DNA of 64,000 bases. Origin: Mangifera indica (Eukaryota; Streptophyta; Magnoliopsida; Sapindales; Anacardiaceae). The notes under the pieces were generated by a model. It did no database searches, was not told where the DNA came from, and was given only the letters and a program-made list of their open reading frames with translations. Shown here one piece after another: positions 44,980-56,164 of this stretch. Both the position numbers and the translations under genes were made by a program. Where the stretch lies: positions 4,284,449-4,348,448 of the forward strand of contig NC_058149.1 in NCBI RefSeq assembly GCF_011075055.1. Direction: 5' to 3'. Numbering within the stretch: the first letter of the stretch is position 1; the number at the start of each line of letters is the position of its first letter.

Positions 44980-47857
44980 TCACATACAAATCCTTTATGT
45001 AATCCAAACCAAGTAATTTAGTATCTAAAGTTGAGATTAGAGTATACCTGCGAGATAACGTATTTGCCACAACATTTTCCTTACCTTGTTTGTAATGAAT
45101 GACATAAGGAAAAGATTCGATGTATTCAACCCACCTTGCGTGTCTCTTGTTCAACTTACCTTGTCCCTTTAAATGTTTTAGGGACTCATGATCTGTCCTG
45201 ATGACAAACTCACGTGGCCAAAGGTAATGTTGCCACATCTCTAATGCTCTCACCAAAGCGTACAACTCTTTGTCATACGTAGGGTACTTTAAAGTGGGTC
45301 CATTGAGCTTCTCACTGAAATACGCTATGGGTCTATTTTCCTGCATCAAAACAGCTCCAATACCAATACCTGAAGCATCACACTCAAGCTCAAATGGTTT
45401 AGAAAAATCAGGTAGCACAAGTAAAGGTGCAGAACTTAACTTATCCTTAATTAATGCAAATGCACGCTCTTGTTCCTCACCCCATCTAAATCCTACATTC
45501 TTTTTAATAACTTCAGTTAGTGGTGCCGCTAGTGTACTAAAGTCTCTTACAAATCTCCTATAAAAACTAGCTAAACCATGGAAACTCCTAACCTCAGTCA
45601 CAGAAGTAGGTGTTGGCCACTCTCGGATAGCCTTGACCTTCTCCTCATCCACCTTAATTCCGTTAGATGAAACCACAAATCCTAGGAACACAACTTGGTC
45701 AGTGCAAAAGGAACATTTCTTAAGATTACCAAATAACCTCTCTTTCCTAAGCACAAGCAACACATCATGCACATGTCCTATATGCTCATCTAGACTACGA
45801 CTATAAATGAGAATATCATCAAAATAAACGACTACAAACTTGCCAATAAATGCATGCAAGACATGGTTCATTAATTTCATAAACGTACTAGGTGCATTAG
45901 TAAGCCCAAATGGCATTACCAACCATTCATATAGTCCATACTTGGTTTTAAAAGCAGTTTTCCATTCATCACCCTCTTTCATCCTAATCTGATGATACCC
46001 ATTTTTTAAATCAATTTTTGAAAAGATACAAGATCCATGCAACTCATCAAGCATATCATCTAACCTAAGTATAGGATAGCGATACTTTACAGTGATTTTG
46101 TTGACGGCACGACAGTCAACGCACATTCTCCATGTCCCATCCTTCTTGGGCACTAGAATCACCGGTACAACACACGGACTCATGCTCTCTCTCACGTATC
46201 CCTTCTTCATCAACTCCTCCACTTGCCTTCGAAGCTCTTTTATCTCATCGGGATTACTTCTATAGGCTGGTCGGTTAGGTATCGCCGCTCCAGGTATAAA
46301 GTCGATCTGGTGCTCGATCCCACGAATTGGAGGTAGTCCATCAGGAATCTCCTCAGGGAATACGTCTTCAAACTCCTGCAAAAGAGAAACAAACACACTA
46401 GGAAGAGAATTGTCAACATTAGTGAAAGATATAAAACTTTCCTTGTAAACTAACAATAATGGATATTGTTTAGTCACAAGGGCAGTCCTCATATCACTCA
46501 TCTTCCCATAAAAACTCTCTTTTTTTTGCTCCTTGTTTTCTCTCTTATTTTTTCTCTCATGGCCGAATTGCTCACCCTCTTTTTCCTCTCCCCTCTTTTT
46601 GGCCTTACTTTTTCTTCGCTCATCTTCATTCACATTTTCTTTTTTTTTGTTTTCACTCTCATTTTCTTTTCTCTCTTCATTCATCTTTCTTCTCCTCACT
46701 TGATCCTCAAAAACTTGTTTTGGTGACAATGGTACAAGTGTGATGAGTTTATGGTTCATTATGAAAGAGTATCTATTCTTAAATCCGTCATGTGTCACCT
46801 TTCTATCATATTGCCATGGTCTCCCTAACAAGATGTGTCCAGCATGCATGGGTACTACATCACATAACACCTCATCTTGATACCTACCCACAGACAAAGC
46901 CACCACTACTTGTTTGTTAACCTTAATTTCTCCACAGTCATTCAACCATTGAAGCTTATAAGGTCTAGGGTGTTTGATTGTGGTTAAACTAAGTTTTTCT
47001 ACAAGTTCGGTACTAGCTACGTTAGTGCAACTACCCCCATCTATAATTAAAGTACACACCTTACCCTTCACATGACATCTAGTATGGAAAATATTCTTTC
47101 TTTGGTCGTCATTTTCTTCCTTATAGTGTAAACTCAAAGCTCTTCTAGACACTAATGCCTCACCCTCTACTGCATACTCCAACTCTACATCACTAGCATC
47201 CTCTATTGGTGGCATAGACTCATTACTAGACTTTTCCTCTGTCTCATATTCACCATCCTCTCTCAACATCATGGTTCTTTTGTTAGGACATTGGGAAGCT
47301 ATGTGACCCCTACCTAAACACTTAAAACATTTTATCTCACTGTTCCTCTTTGATGGTTCAGGTTTAATATTAGACTTTTCTCGGCTAGACTCCTCTCCCT
47401 TAGGTTTAGAGTACTCAGTTTTTGGCTTAAAAGGTGGTCTATCATCTCTCTTTGACACACTCAGTTTTTCAAGACTAGAATAGGAAACTACATCCCTTTT
47501 ACCCTTACGCTGTAATTGTCTTTCTACCTTCATCGCCATATGTACCAAATCCTCTAGCTCTACATAGTGTTGGAGCTCTACAACATTTGCTATTTCCCTA
47601 TTCAACCCATTTAAAAACCTAGCCATAGTGGTTTCCCTATCTTCCTCTATATTAGCCCTAATCATGGCTATCTCCATCTCCTTGTGATAGTCCTCCACAC
47701 TCTTGGTCCCTTGCCTAAGCCCCTGTAACTTCTGAAGTAAATCCCTATGGTAGTGACTAGGAACAAAACGCTGCCTCATTACACTCTTCATATCATCCCA
47801 AGTATCTATGGGTCTACCCAAGCTCTTACGTCTACTTTCAACAACTGGTCCCACCAA
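44951..47857 (-). pseudogene. Element A gag C-terminus, protease, RT and RNase H
   Basis: 968 codons in one frame, the longest in the window. Order: gag ([40 protein letters not shown]), CCHC knuckle [18 protein letters not shown], protease [17 protein letters not shown] and [14 protein letters not shown], a charged linker, RT ([48 protein letters not shown]) and RNase H ([32 protein letters not shown]). The RT aspartates are intact. It is joined to the upstream gag by a frameshift near 47830 and to integrase by another near 44962. Confidence 0.9.
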
Positions 47858-48333
47858 ATGCTAGCATAATCAGTGAATTCTACAGCAGCCAACTTCACCT
47901 TTTTCTCCTCGAAATACCTATGTATATCAAAAACCTGATCTACTTTTCGCTCCCAATCTAAGTAGGCTTCCGAATCGTTTCTAACCTGAAAAGGTGGAAT
48001 TTTCATCTTAATGCTACTAAGGTTACTATCACTCTGCCTACCCTCTCTATACATACTATTTCTATGACTTCGATGTCCTCCTTTACTCCTTATATTATTC
48101 AACCTATCACTTATTCCATCATCCTCACTATCGGTAACTATCCTATCCTCATCCCTCACTACTGGTGCTTTTCTCCTACCTTTAGTTGTACTACTTTCCC
48201 CTCTATCACTTTGTTGCTGCTCTAATTTGTCCAATCTATCATTAACACTCCCTATTACATTAAAAAGTCGCTCAAACTGTTGTTGGATTGCTTGCAATGT
48301 AAAAGCCTCGGTTTTACCCAAATCTTCTACCAT
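47806..48333 (-). pseudogene. Element A gag N-terminus
   Basis: 175 codons from MVEDLGKTEAFTLQAIQQQF, with coiled-coil-like NVIGSVNDRLDKLEQQQ, then SIKMKIPPFQVRNDSEAYLD and [14 protein letters not shown] frameshift follows, after which the capsid continues in the frame from 47857. The start matches that of A2 at 8128. Confidence 0.85.
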
Positions 48334-49589
48334 GTTATAATTTAGAAAACAAAATGTGTTTGTGAATAGTAATCCTCACACGCTCCCTCACGTGTTTGCA
48401 CTCGCGCTCGTGTTTTCACTCTAATGTTCTCACCACTCTCTAATCAAAACGATACTTGTGACAAACAACCACCAGTCAATCTAGGTTATGTTACGATTAT
48501 TGACAACTAAAATAAAGAGACTAAAATTCAAGAAGAAAGAAAATTTTCAGAATCGGAAAAAAAAAATGACACAATTTCAAGAATGAATAGTCAAGGGAAA
48601 GAAATTCAAAAGAGATGACATGAATAAAGGAAATCAAATTCAAAAGAGGTAAGTGTGCTAACTTTCTCCTTGATCTCTCTTCTTTTTTTTTTCTTTTTTT
48701 TTACATTTTTTTTTCTCCTTTTTTTTTTCTTTTTTTTTTATGCTACTTGGCCGAAAATAGGAAAGAAAATAACTTCTTTAGATCACACAAATCCCCTCCT
48801 AAAAAAAATTCTAAGCAATTAACGGAATAACCAAGATTTAATCCCCTAATTTAGGACTATCAAAATTTTCAAGGAAAAATTAAGTTTTTAGGAACAAATC
48901 AAGAACTCAATCTCCCAACTTAGGTAATTACAATGCTTCTCCTAAAGATTAAAGGAAACAAGACAATCCTAATCCAAGATTATTCTCCCCAATTTCGGAA
49001 TCCCACTTTTTTCCACTGTTTTTTTTTTTTTGCTACTGTTTTTTTTTTCTTTTGACAATCAAGGCAATTTAAACTAAGGCAATCAAACAATAATTTCCAC
49101 CAAGAACTACCCTTGCACTTTTGGCAACAACAAAATCTTTCCCAAGAGGTCAAGAATCCCACACAAAGCCAATCCCTAATTCACTCCCCAAAGGATATAT
49201 ATTTTCGGCCTCAACAATATATTTATTTCGTTTTTTTTCTTTTTTTTTTTTTTGGATCAATCAAGAAGACAATTAGACACCTACACAACCTAGAATTTCA
49301 CTATTCCAAGGTTAATCACAAATTCAAGAATTTGATGAAAACAAGGACACTAACACAATAATTTGATGGAAACAAGGACACTAACACAATCAAGAATTTA
49401 AGAATTTGATGGAAGCAAGGACACCAAAACACTATCAAGAATTCAAGAATTTGATGGAAACAAGGACACCAAAACACAATTAAAAAAATGAAAACGAAAT
49501 CACCAAGAGAACGAAATCACGACTAATGACGAAGAGAATTCCTACTCGAAAACACAAGAAAAGATAGATACGGAACCTGATTCGACTCA
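48334..49589 (-). other. Element A untranslated leader
   Basis: Low-complexity leader with long T and A runs and tandem variants of 'caagaatttgatggaaacaaggacac' (about 49320-49470, three to four units). No gene seen. Confidence 0.7.
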
Positions 49590-49606
49590 GCTCTGATACC
49601 AACTGA

Positions 49607-50405
49607 TGCGAACCTTGACGATTTGTCACAAGACCCAACACTCAAGAAGATATTTTTCCCAGGATTGAATCGGTTTCGTCACGTAATTAAACCTTGACCT
49701 GAATCGATATGGAATCGAATGAACCTTGGTATTGAGAATGGTGAACGCCATAAGACAAGCTTGATAAGTTCAGAGATTGTAAACTCAATAGTAAACAAGC
49801 TATTTGTGAAAAATCAGCAAAAAGTTTTTTTTCATCATGAAATGTTTTGTTTTTATAGTGCAATGCCAACTTAACCCTAACTACCCATGACCCAATGGAC
49901 TTCCAAACTTCCCAAGCCTATTACCTAAATAACTACCCAAAGCACTAATTAAATTAAAAGAAAAGATGTCACTTGGGCTCAATAAAGTCTAGCCCAATCA
50001 CAAACAAGATCAAAATCATAAAACTAAAAATCCTAAATACGAACTGAAATGACGTTATTTGGGCCTCCAACTTGAGTTCAACTAGAAAACCTCCAGGTTT
50101 TGATTATAGAGCTCGAAACGAGCTTCGCATTGATATATTACAGGCCCCGTAACTCCTCCCGAATCAAAAGTTATGGCCGTTCAAAGTTTGCTCGCGCATA
50201 AGCTTGGGCCTGAATCAAGTTGATCTCTCTGTTGGCTCCTTCAAGCATCCAGTCATCCTTGAATGAGCTGATCTTAGTCTCTAAGCCCTCCACGAGTCCA
50301 ACTAAGGCTTGTTGCATCTTCTTAGCTCTACTCCTCATAATTGGCCCAATTGGAATATGTAGCGGATCTCCTTGAGGGCTCGATGCGTCTACGATGCCTC
50401 TATCA
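49607..50405 (-). repeat. Element A 5' LTR
   Basis: 799 bp; the inner edge is followed by five bases and the primer-binding site. Promoter-like CTATAAAAAC near 49850. Confidence 0.9.
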
Positions 50406-51922
50406 TGTTCTTTGTGGTTATTTTGGTGCATGCTGCTTACTTCCTTTCCGTGGCAATAAATTCTTTCCTTTTTGGTGATTCATTGGCTGTTGTGCCTTAG
50501 TGTGCATTGTTTTTGCAGGCTGCTAGCATTTTTTTAAGAAAGTCTTTCCTAAATCTTTTTACTTCTTTCCTCTCTCATACCTGAAACATCCTTGCACCAA
50601 TTTAGTATGTCTTCTGCTGGCATGGAAAAGACTTCTGAAGCTGTTCCGCCTGAAGTTGTATTCTCGAATTCTACTAGAAAAGGGGAAAATAAGGTTTCAT
50701 GAAACTCTCTTTTCTCCCTTAAGAAATCAAATGCTAAGCTGGAATATTTTGAACCTAAAGGAAGAGATGCTAAGGGGGGTGTGTATGTTGCACCTCCTCA
50801 AGAAATTGCAGAAGAGGGTGCAATAAAATAGAGAACATGTGCGGTAGGCTTCTTCCTTGGTAAAAGACTGCCATTCTTGGCTGTCAAGAGAACTATAGAG
50901 AAAATTTGGGCTTCTTATGGCCTCACTAAGGTTATGACATCCAGCCAAGGTGTGTTTATTCTTAAGTTCCAAGACTTTGATGGAGTTTCTAGAGCGGTAG
51001 AAGAGGGACAATTAATCATTGTAGGACAACCGTTTCTAGTTAGGAAATGGATCACAAACCTCCCCATGTTGATTAATGACGTAAAAAATGTGGCTATTTG
51101 GGTTAGAATGTATGGCATTCCTCTTGAATTTTGAACTCCAAAAGGCCTTAGCTACATAGCAAGTGCTATTGGAACTCCTCTTTATGCGGATTCTATCACT
51201 GAAAAAGGGACAAGGCTGGATTATGCAAGAATTTGCATTAAGATCAAAGTGGATGCGGAATGCCTTGAATCCATTTGCTTAACATTGTCGAATGGTGAAT
51301 GCATGGTGATCAATGTAGAATATAGTTGGAAACCTCTAAAATGCAATATATGCCAATGTTTTGGACACTCCACAACCAACTATTGCTTTGTTTCTAAGCT
51401 AGAAGGCAGTTCATCATCAAGGAAAATTTTGAAGGATGGGGCTGGAACAGTGGTGTCTAAGAAACAAAATGGGAAAGATAACATGATGCAAGAGGCAAAA
51501 GGGTGGAGATACAAAAATCGGTGGTAATCACTCATAAGAGTAATAGATTCTCGGTGTTAGCTATTAAGGAGTCCCATAAGCAAGACAAAAGAAGTATAGT
51601 GGTGCATGAGGAAGGGAATTTGGAGAGAACCACTGATGGTGCAAATACGAAAGGAAAGAAAACAGTGAATGTAGCCAGCACATCCAAGACTTGTCAATTC
51701 ATGGCAGCAAGTGGAAATGTTCCAGAGTGTGATGAAACATCCATAAGTGTTGTAGAGGGCATGGATAATGAAACCTCTCCGACAATAGTCCTATTTGGTG
51801 GAAAGCTGAAGGTAGATGAGATGGATCTTAGGAAGAAGGATGCGGATTTGAAGAGTATGAATTTGGGGAAGAAATTGGCAAAGCTAAAGAAAGCAAATTC
51901 CCCTCCCCCATCATCCAAATGA
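50406..51922 (+). pseudogene. LINE 3 5' UTR end and ORF1
   Basis: ATG at 50607 (MSSAGMEKTSEAVPPEV). DUF4283 region FFLGKRLPFLAVKRTIEKIW and WVRMYGIPLEF, then a CCHC-like CNICQCFGHSTTNYC (about 51342-51390) and a charged tail ending PPPSSK at TGA 51920-51922. Several stops, for example near 50699, 50829 and 51133, and a frameshift near 51520. ORF2 ATG overlaps the ORF1 stop as ATGA at 51919-51922. Confidence 0.83.
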
Positions 51923-54900
51923 CCAAGTTTGCATGATGGAATATTAGGGGCCTTAATGCTCCTATCAAGTAAAAGGAGGTAAGACACTTCATTATGCACA
52001 ATAACATTGATTTCATGGCTGTGCTGGAGACAAAAGTAGGGAATGATAATTTAGCTAGAGTGAATTGTAATATTTGGAAGGATTGGGAGTATGACAATAA
52101 TAATGATCTACACCCCAATGGGAGAATTTGGGTAGGGTGGAATAAGGAAACCATTAGAATAGACATTAAAGAGAAGAACCCTCAATTCATACATGGTGAG
52201 GCTTGGTTAGTTAAGGAGAATACTCACATGGCTATAACGATAGTTTATGGGTTTAACCAACCGTTGGATAGGAGAAGCCTTTGGAGGGAAATAGTTAAGC
52301 ACTCAAATCAGATGGGTAGGAAACTGTGGCTAATCATGGGTGACTTCAATGCGATTAGAAGTCCGAATGAGAAAATAGGAGGAGTTTCTTAGGGAGATAC
52401 GTATTGTGATGATTTAAATTATTGTTGTAGAGAGGCAAATCTAGATGATCTTCGGTATATGGGAAATCATCTCACTTGGAGTAATTGTAGTGAAGGGCAA
52501 AGGAGGATAGGATGTAAGTTGGATAGAGCACTTGTAAACGAACATTGGAAAGATGTATTTGCGAAATCCTTGGCCGTTTTTCTCAACCCTTCTATTTAAG
52601 ATCATTCCCCATGTATTGTGACTTATGGGGGTTGTGAAGAGAGGAGGAAGGTCCCTTTTAAATTCTACAACATGTGGGCAAATCATAAAAGCTTCCTTAG
52701 TATTGTTAGGGAGGTTTGGAAAGGGGATTTTGGAGGTAGCCCTATGTTTAATCTTGTCAACAAACTCAAGAGTAGGGCTAGACTCGAGCCGAACTAGCTC
52801 GAGCTCGAGCTTGGCTCGATCGAGCCTGAAACGAGCCGGACTCGGCTTAGCTCGATTGAGCTCGAGCTGGCTCAGGTTGGCTCGATAGATTTTTTTTTTA
52901 AATTTTTTACACAAAACGACGTCATTTTGATCAATATATATTAAAAACGATGTTGTTTTGATAATGAAAAACTAGCCGAACCGAGCCGAGCCCAAGTCGA
53001 GCTCAGCTCGGCTCGAATCCAGTCCTACTCAAGAGATTAAAAGGTGAATTAAAGAAGCTAAATAGGGATGGTTTTTGGAGAATTTCAGATAAGGTGTTAG
53101 AGGCAAAAGATAATCTGGAGGATATTCGGAATAGACTCCAAAGCAACCCTCTTGATGAAGACTTAGCTAAGGAAGAAAAGGCTTGGTTGGAGAATTATAG
53201 TAGACTTAGTGGAGCTGAAGAATCCTTGGCTTGCCAAAAAGCAAAGGTCCATTGGCTTCAAGAAGGGGATCAAAACACCAAATACTTCTTCAAATGCATT
53301 AAAGCATGAAGGAGTAGAAATTCTATTAATGGTGTGTGCCTTGACGATGGGACTTTTGTGACATGGGAGATGTAAAGAAGGAATTTGTAAGCTATTTCAA
53401 GTAGGTTCTCAACTTCACGGATTCATGCAATTCTAATATTGAGGAAATTCAAAGGCTGGTTACTTTCCAAATGGAGTATCAAGATAGGGAGAACATGATC
53501 AAGAAGGTAGAGGAGGATGAAATCAAATCCATTATCTTTGCCATAGACAACAATAAAGCTCTGGGGCTGGATGGATATGGTGCATTTTTTTATAAAGTAG
53601 CTTGGGAAATTGTCGGGAGTGATGTGGTTAAAGCAAATAATCACTTCTTCTCCTTGGATCATCTCCTTAAAGAGGTAAATTGTACTATCCTTGCTCTTGT
53701 TCCTAAGGTTGCTAACTCTTCAATGTGCAAGGACTATAGGCCTATAACTTGCTGCAATACTATTTACCTCTATAATCTTATTCCATAAATGGTCTGGGCT
53801 CCAAATGAATTGTACAAAAAGCAATATCTTCCTTTTCAGGGTTTCCCAAGAGGAGAAGATTAAGCTCTCGGCTACTATTAAAATGGAGTGGGAGAATTGC
53901 CTTTCAAGTACCTTGGTGTTCCAATAACATCTTCTAAACTCAAAAGTAGTGATTGCAAGCTGCTCATTCATAAGATTATTGGGTGAATTACCTCGTGGCG
54001 TAGCAAATTCTGATCTTATGCGGGTAGACTCATTTTTATTAAGGCAGTCCTTTTTAGCATTCAAGTGTATTGGTCATCTATATTTATTCTCTCATCTAGT
54101 GTCTATAAGGAGATAGATGGAATCTTAAGGAATTTCCTTTGGAGTGGTGCTTCCATGGATGGTAAAAAAGCCAAAGTTGTTTGGGATGAGGTATGTGTTC
54201 CTAAAGTGGAGGGTGGCTTAGGTATTATGAGGTGCAAATCTTGGAATAAAGCTGCCATTATAAAGAACATGTGGAAGATCCTCCTTGACAAGAGGAATTC
54301 ACTTTGGGTGGAATGGGTTCAGACCAACAAGCTAAGAGGTAAATGTTTTTGGGAAATAAAACCTAATGGTAAGAGTTCTTGGGTTTGGAGAAAGATTCTA
54401 GGTCTAAGGGAACTAATGAAGACCAAGTTTAAGAAGATCATTGGTAATGGGGAAAACACTTTTCTTTAGCATGACAATTGGCACCCCTATAGACCGTTGT
54501 TGGATAAATATGGATCCTAGGTTATCTATGATTCGGGTATCCTTAAACATGCACTAGTGAATAAAGTAATTGATGGGGATAGGTGGAAATGCCCGGCGGC
54601 TAATTCATGTCACCTTATGGAGATAAAGGAAGCTCTTCCTTGCTACCCAATGGGAGGAGAGGACTCCTTAATTTGGTCCCCTAAATCTAATGGCATCTTT
54701 TCTATTAAATCGACTTGGGAGGTAATTCGAAGTAGGAGAGAAAAGGTTACTTGGCACAACCTTGTTTGGTTCAAAAGGCACTTTCTAAGACATTCCTTCA
54801 TTGTGTGGCTGGGTATAAGAGGTAAGCTCATGACAAGGGATAAATTAGTTAGAATCGGTCTTATCTCCCACAATTTATGCCCTTTGTGCAATGAAGAACC

Positions 54901-55273
54901 AGAATGCATGGATCATCTCTTTTTTAGGTGTACATTTAACTTCCAAATCTGGAATGGGGTGCTTAATCTTTGTCATCAACATCTTAATCCCCTACCGTGG
55001 GTCTCCTTGATTGCGGAACTTGCTAACAAATGGAAGGAAGACATTTTCAAGAACATTATGAGTAAGTTATGCTTTGGTGCAACCGTCTACCACATTTGGA
55101 AGGTTAGGAATGACATGTGCTTTGGAAGAGGTGGATTACCTAAAGAAAGAGTTAAAATGCTTATCAAAGAATGCGTTAGAGTAAGGGTGACTTGCTTGAA
55201 GAAAGTAAACAAGTTTAGTGAAAATATGTCAATTGCAAACAATTGGGGTATCCCTTATGCAATATTTGAGTAG
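51919..55273 (+). pseudogene. LINE 3 ORF2 (endonuclease, RT with core deleted, zf-RVT)
   Basis: Endonuclease: WNIRGLNAP, FMAVLETKVGNDNLARV, WLIMGDFNAIRSPNEK, CKLDRALVN. A MITE interrupts at 52773. RT begins EEDEIKSIIFAIDNNKALGL and KDYRPITCCNTIY, then jumps at about 53785 directly to a segment equivalent to the GPQMNCNKSNIYL region of LINE 1, so the YD and FADD motifs are deleted. The C-terminus is well preserved: SSWVWRKILGLRE, VWFKRHFLRHSFIVWLG, CPLCNEEPECMDHLFFRC and ends IPYAIFE at 55273. Confidence 0.86.
52765..53035. mobile_element. hAT-type MITE with perfect 8-bp target duplication
   Basis: CTCAAGAG at 52765-52772 and 53028-53035 flanks a 255-bp element (52773-53027). Termini TAGGGCTAGACTCGAGCCG and, on the other strand, TAGGACTGGATTCGAGCCG are imperfect inverted repeats, and the interior is full of GAGCTCGAGC-type palindromes. 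No coding capacity. Its right terminus matches 18 of 21 bases of the left terminus of the hAT element at 26993. Confidence 0.93.
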
Positions 55274-55535
55274 ACATATAATGGTGTTCGGTCCACTTGT
55301 GATTGTACTCCATTTAGTGAGTTTGTATTTGTGTTGTAGCTTTGTTTCTCTATGTACCATTATTTGCGTATTGCTTGTGTTTTCTTGGTGTTTCGGCATA
55401 ACCTAGGGGATTGTCCTAGGTATGCTTGTGTTAGGCTTAATCTAGGGGCTTTGTCCTAGATAAGCCATTTGTACATCCTTTCTCTTTGGTATAAAATCAT
55501 TACTTACCCAAAAAAAAAAAAAAACACTAGCTCAC

Positions 55536-56164
55536 CACACTTTAACCAATAGAACAAAGTCAACTCAAGACATGATGGCACCAAAGGCAGGAAAACACCA
55601 ATCTCCACACCGCAGGATAGACCTTGGACTGTCGAAAAACTCACTTTAGGAAACAACAAGCTAAGGCAAGAAGAAATGGTGGCTAAACATAACACCATGA
55701 AGAGTTAACACCATACCACCAACAACAAAAAAAACCAGCCAACTAAGAGGATTAAGGAGAGAAACACCAACAAAACCATACACACCATCACCTCACAGCT
55801 AAGATAATATTACAACCAAGGAGAACCATAACAATAAACATAGAAAAACATAAAATAGAAAGGTTAATAAAAGGATAAAAAACAACATACAAAAAAACAC
55901 CACTAGAAAAAACAAACAAAGCACCAACCTTAACCAGGGAGACAAAAGATTGGAAGGGGGGTGAAAGGGATACAATAAGAGGAGGAAAGTTAGGGATAAG
56001 GTGAAGAAGATGAAAAGGAAATAAAAAAGGGAAAAAGGGGTGGGTACTATAAAAGACAATACTTAAATTAGGTAAAGGTTAACAAGGTGATGAGAAACGA
56101 AGGAAGAAGACAGAAGGTAGAGCATGTTTTTAGAGAAGATGTGGTGAGGATGGTAGATTCAACA
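55536..56164. other. Unassigned stretch, perhaps a LINE 5' UTR on the minus strand
   Basis: Purine-rich on the plus strand with low complexity, comparable in style to the LINE 5' UTRs above. No coding motif. It is the continuation of the site into which LINE 3 inserted. Confidence 0.3.

Larger units (their letters stand above)
36335..50405 (-). mobile_element. Ty3/gypsy element A, nested in LINE 3 and split by element B
   Basis: Two 799-bp LTRs (36335-37133 and 49607-50405) flank leader, gag and pol on the minus strand. About 29 differences between the LTRs by eye, near 96% identity. Primer-binding site TGGTATCAGAGC is at 49590-49601 (complement). The polypurine tract AAGAGGGAGGGGA abuts the 3' LTR at 37134. 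The TGTTC next to the right LTR recurs at 36327-36331 with three extra bases (TAA) before the left LTR. Pol runs into the 3' LTR as in CRM-type elements; lineage is inference. Frameshifts and stops make it defective. Confidence 0.9.
35909..55522 (+). mobile_element. LINE 3 (L1-type, near full length), interrupted by element A and a MITE
   Basis: The LINE is flanked by exact 13-bp duplications and ends with poly(A) (55511-55524). Without its insertions it is about 5.3 kb: 5' UTR 35909-36331, then element A, then the rest of the 5' UTR, ORF1 and ORF2 from 50406 to 55522. Coding parts carry stops and an RT deletion. Confidence 0.88.

Noticed and set aside
48660..49260. Long T and A runs as regulatory elements or assembly gaps
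   Set aside because: The same low-complexity leader is present in A2, so it is a family feature.
36335..50405. Integrated pararetrovirus as an explanation for the RT sequences
   Set aside because: LTRs, Met-tRNA primer site, polypurine tracts and integrase identify Ty3/gypsy retrotransposons; no movement or coat protein is seen.
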